This document shows, piece by piece, positions 6,546 through 8,011 of a stretch of 8,011 bases of DNA (positions are counted from its first letter, which is position 1; every line of letters starts with the position of its first letter). Under the pieces are notes generated by a model, which saw nothing but the letters and a program-made list of their open reading frames with translations, was not told where the DNA came from and ran no database searches. Source of the DNA: JBEKZQ01 sp049509675 (GTDB taxonomy: Bacteria; Planctomycetota; Planctomycetia; Pirellulales; Thermoguttaceae); NCBI GenBank assembly GCA_049509675.1, contig JBEKZQ010000293.1, forward strand, positions 1-8,011. The letters are read 5' to 3'. The translations under genes were made by a program, and so were the position numbers.

Positions 6546-8011
6546 TTCATCTCTCCTTCGTTCGGAAGACAAGCGAAAAGTTCCGCCAACGACGACTCGT
6601 AATTCTTCCAGCGATCCACCGATTGCCGATAGACCGGCTGGCGGACCTGGACGACGCTGGCGGTGCGGATCGGCCTCTCCGTGCGGTGAAAATCCAGGCA
6701 GGCCGGTTCCCAATCCAGCCCGCAGGCCGCCACCAACCGCCGCGCAACTCCTTCCAGGTCGCTGACGGCCTCTTCGTAAGCCACTTCATGGACCGGCAGC
6801 GGCAACACGGCCCGCCAGTGGTCCATCACGCGGCGGTACTGCCCGAAGCGCGAGGCCAGGTGCTGCGGATCGTTGGCCCAGCGGATGCTGCGGAAATCGG
6901 TCATCCAACACGAGACGGCCACGTCGCGCAAATCGCGGCCGCAGTGAATGAACGCGGCCCGCGGAAACATGACCGCCAAGAGGCCCAGGTACAGGTAGTT
7001 GTCCGGCATTTTGTCCACGATGCGTTCGGACCGGCCGCCGTCGAGGACTTGCAAGCGGTCGAGGTGCTGCTGGGCCAGCCGCCGCAGGGCCGGCGGATCG
7101 AGGTGCGGCGGGCAATCCCGCGGCGGATCGCTGCGGCCCAACACCGCGGGCAGGGCCTCGAACGATTGCCGCGCCAGACGCAATTCGCCGGCCCCGTGGA
7201 CCCGCGAGTGGCTGGCCAGCACCTGCTCGATCAGCGTCGTGCCCGAGCGCGGCAGGCCGACGACGAACACCGGCCGGCACGAGTCCGAACCCGCGCCGGC
7301 CAGGCGCGCGAAAAAGTCGCGATCGAACGTCCGCAGCAGGCCGTCGACAAACTGTTCGTGCTCGGCCGGCGCATACTCGCGGCGCCCCTTGTCGAGATCC
7401 AGGGTCAGGGCGTTGGCCTGGCGGAGGCAATCGGCGGCGCGGGCGTAATCGCCGCGGGCGTCCAACACGTGGGCCAAAGCGAACAACAGTCTCGCCCGCG
7501 GACCCGGGCCCAGTTGCTCGTCGGCCAACCGTTGCTCCAAGGCGGCCAGGTCCTCCGCGGGGAGCTTGCCACGCAACAGCGTCGCGATCCGCGCATGGGG
7601 CAGGGCAAACGCCGGCTGCAACCGCAGCGCGGTGCGGAAGCTGGCCTCGGCCTCGGCCAACTCGCCCAGTTCTTCGTGCAGCCCTCCCAAATTCAGTTCC
7701 GCCGTGGCGAAGTCGGGCTGCAACCGGACCGCGGTGCGGTAGTGCTCGCCGGCCTCGGCAAAGCGTCCTTCCTCTTGCAGCGCCCAACCCAACCCAAGAT
7801 GCGCTCCGGCGCGATCGGGCGCCAAGGCGACCACCCGCTCCCAGCAAGGCAGCGACTCGGCCGGCTCTTCCATTTCATCGTGAAGCTCGGCCAGGTGCTC
7901 CCAGAAGGTTGCGTTGGCGGGTTCCAGTTCAACGGCCTGTTTCAACCACGGCAGCGCGTTGCCAAGCTCCCCCTCGCGTTGCAAAATCAATCCCAGATGG
8001 GCCCGGGCCAG
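6542..8011 (-). CDS. TPR-repeat sulfotransferase (5' end outside the window)
   Basis: Open to the window edge, with 489 residues visible. The first ~205 residues are tetratricopeptide repeats, each ending in a motif such as AVELEP, VVALAP or AVRLQP, with at least four clear units and a further helical pair (about 170-205). TPRs usually bind protein partners. The C-terminal half is a PAPS-dependent sulfotransferase of the Sulfotransfer_3 type. It has the 5'-phosphosulfate loop VGLPRSGTTLIEQ (about 251-263), VDKMPDNYLYLGLL (about 332-345), the 3'-phosphate binding GRDLRDVAVS (about 358-367), and a C-terminal YRQSVDRWKNYE (about 461-472). The predicted reaction transfers sulfate from PAPS to a hydroxyl. 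The TPR-sulfotransferase fusion is common among bacterial relatives of protein-tyrosine sulfotransferases, but the substrate (protein, glycan or small molecule) cannot be read from sequence. A TTG at 7990 is not the start, because TPR sequence continues upstream of it. The TGA overlaps the exoprotein ATG by 4 bp, so the two are co-translated. Confidence 0.92.
   Translation of the reverse strand: MARAHLGLILQREGELGNALPWLKQAVELEPANATFWEHLAELHDEMEEPAESLPCWERVVALAPDRAGAHLGLGWALQEEGRFAEAGEHYRTAVRLQPDFATAELNLGGLHEELGELAEAEASFRTALRLQPAFALPHARIATLLRGKLPAEDLAALEQRLADEQLGPGPRARLLFALAHVLDARGDYARAADCLRQANALTLDLDKGRREYAPAEHEQFVDGLLRTFDRDFFARLAGAGSDSCRPVFVVGLPRSGTTLIEQVLASHSRVHGAGELRLARQSFEALPAVLGRSDPPRDCPPHLDPPALRRLAQQHLDRLQVLDGGRSERIVDKMPDNYLYLGLLAVMFPRAAFIHCGRDLRDVAVSCWMTDFRSIRWANDPQHLASRFGQYRRVMDHWRAVLPLPVHEVAYEEAVSDLEGVARRLVAACGLDWEPACLDFHRTERPIRTASVVQVRQPVYRQSVDRWKNYESSLAELFACLPNEGEMK
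6553..6558 (-). promoter_or_regulatory. Ribosome binding site that fixes the exoprotein start
   Basis: AAGGAG on the minus strand, 7 nt before the ATG at 6545. It lies in the final codons of the sulfotransferase gene, whose TGA overlaps the ATG as ATGA. It supports the start at 6545 and translational coupling of the two genes. Confidence 0.75.

Noticed and set aside
6546..6713. N-terminal extension of the exoprotein to an ATG at 6713
   Set aside because: It lies wholly inside the sulfotransferase coding region in another frame and has no ribosome binding site of note. The ATG at 6545 has a good Shine-Dalgarno sequence, an ATGA overlap and the expected basic/LEPR start.
6786..7847. 353-residue minus-strand frame within the sulfotransferase gene
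   Set aside because: Arg/Gly/Pro-rich shadow frame; the overlapping frame carries clear TPR and sulfotransferase motifs.
7990..7990. TTG at 7990 as the start of the sulfotransferase gene
   Set aside because: The same frame stays open to the window edge, and the seven codons before it continue the first TPR helix, so the gene starts outside the window.

Overview
The window is high-GC bacterial DNA in which every supported gene lies on the minus strand. It most likely comes from a member of the Planctomycetota (Pirellulales-like). The main reason is the large secreted-type protein, which starts with a basic stretch followed by LEALEQRRLLA, a variant of the LEPR-XLL N-terminal motif typical of giant planctomycete exoproteins. 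The TPR-sulfotransferase fusion and the 'PE-PGRS-like' glycine-rich protein also fit that phylum. This is an inference from sequence features, not a database result.

Reading in the direction of transcription (high to low coordinates), the first unit is a TPR-sulfotransferase (8011-6542, 5' end outside the window). It shares a 4-bp ATGA overlap with a giant exoprotein (6545-1983, 1520 aa). The exoprotein has the LEPR-XLL-like start, a beta-helix-like N-terminal region, then eight copies of a GGGI-x-V-x-x-G rung separated by long polyglycine-rich linkers. After these come one Ig-like domain, one autotransporter-type beta-strand repeat and a Ser/Ala/Thr-rich tail. The ATGA overlap and a good Shine-Dalgarno sequence fix its start at 6545 rather than at the more upstream ATG at 6713.

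A 235-bp non-coding gap (1982-1748) separates this from a second, very compact unit. That unit holds a stand-alone ABC-type ATPase (1747-956), a CobW/HypB/P47K-like G3E GTPase with three pairs of cysteines (959-258, 4-bp ATGA overlap with the ATPase), and the N-terminal 85 residues of a NifS/IscS-type cysteine desulfurase (255-1, two bases after the GTPase stop, cut by the window edge). A nucleotide-driven ATPase, a metallochaperone-type GTPase and a sulfur-mobilising enzyme in one translationally coupled operon suggest a metal-sulfur cofactor assembly or insertion module. The target is not visible here.

The two most interesting points are this three-gene module and the pairing of a sulfotransferase with an exoprotein whose polyglycine linkers are each interrupted by a non-glycine insert, most of them rich in tyrosine or tryptophan. 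No tRNA, rRNA, CRISPR array, insertion sequence or convincing intrinsic terminator was seen.
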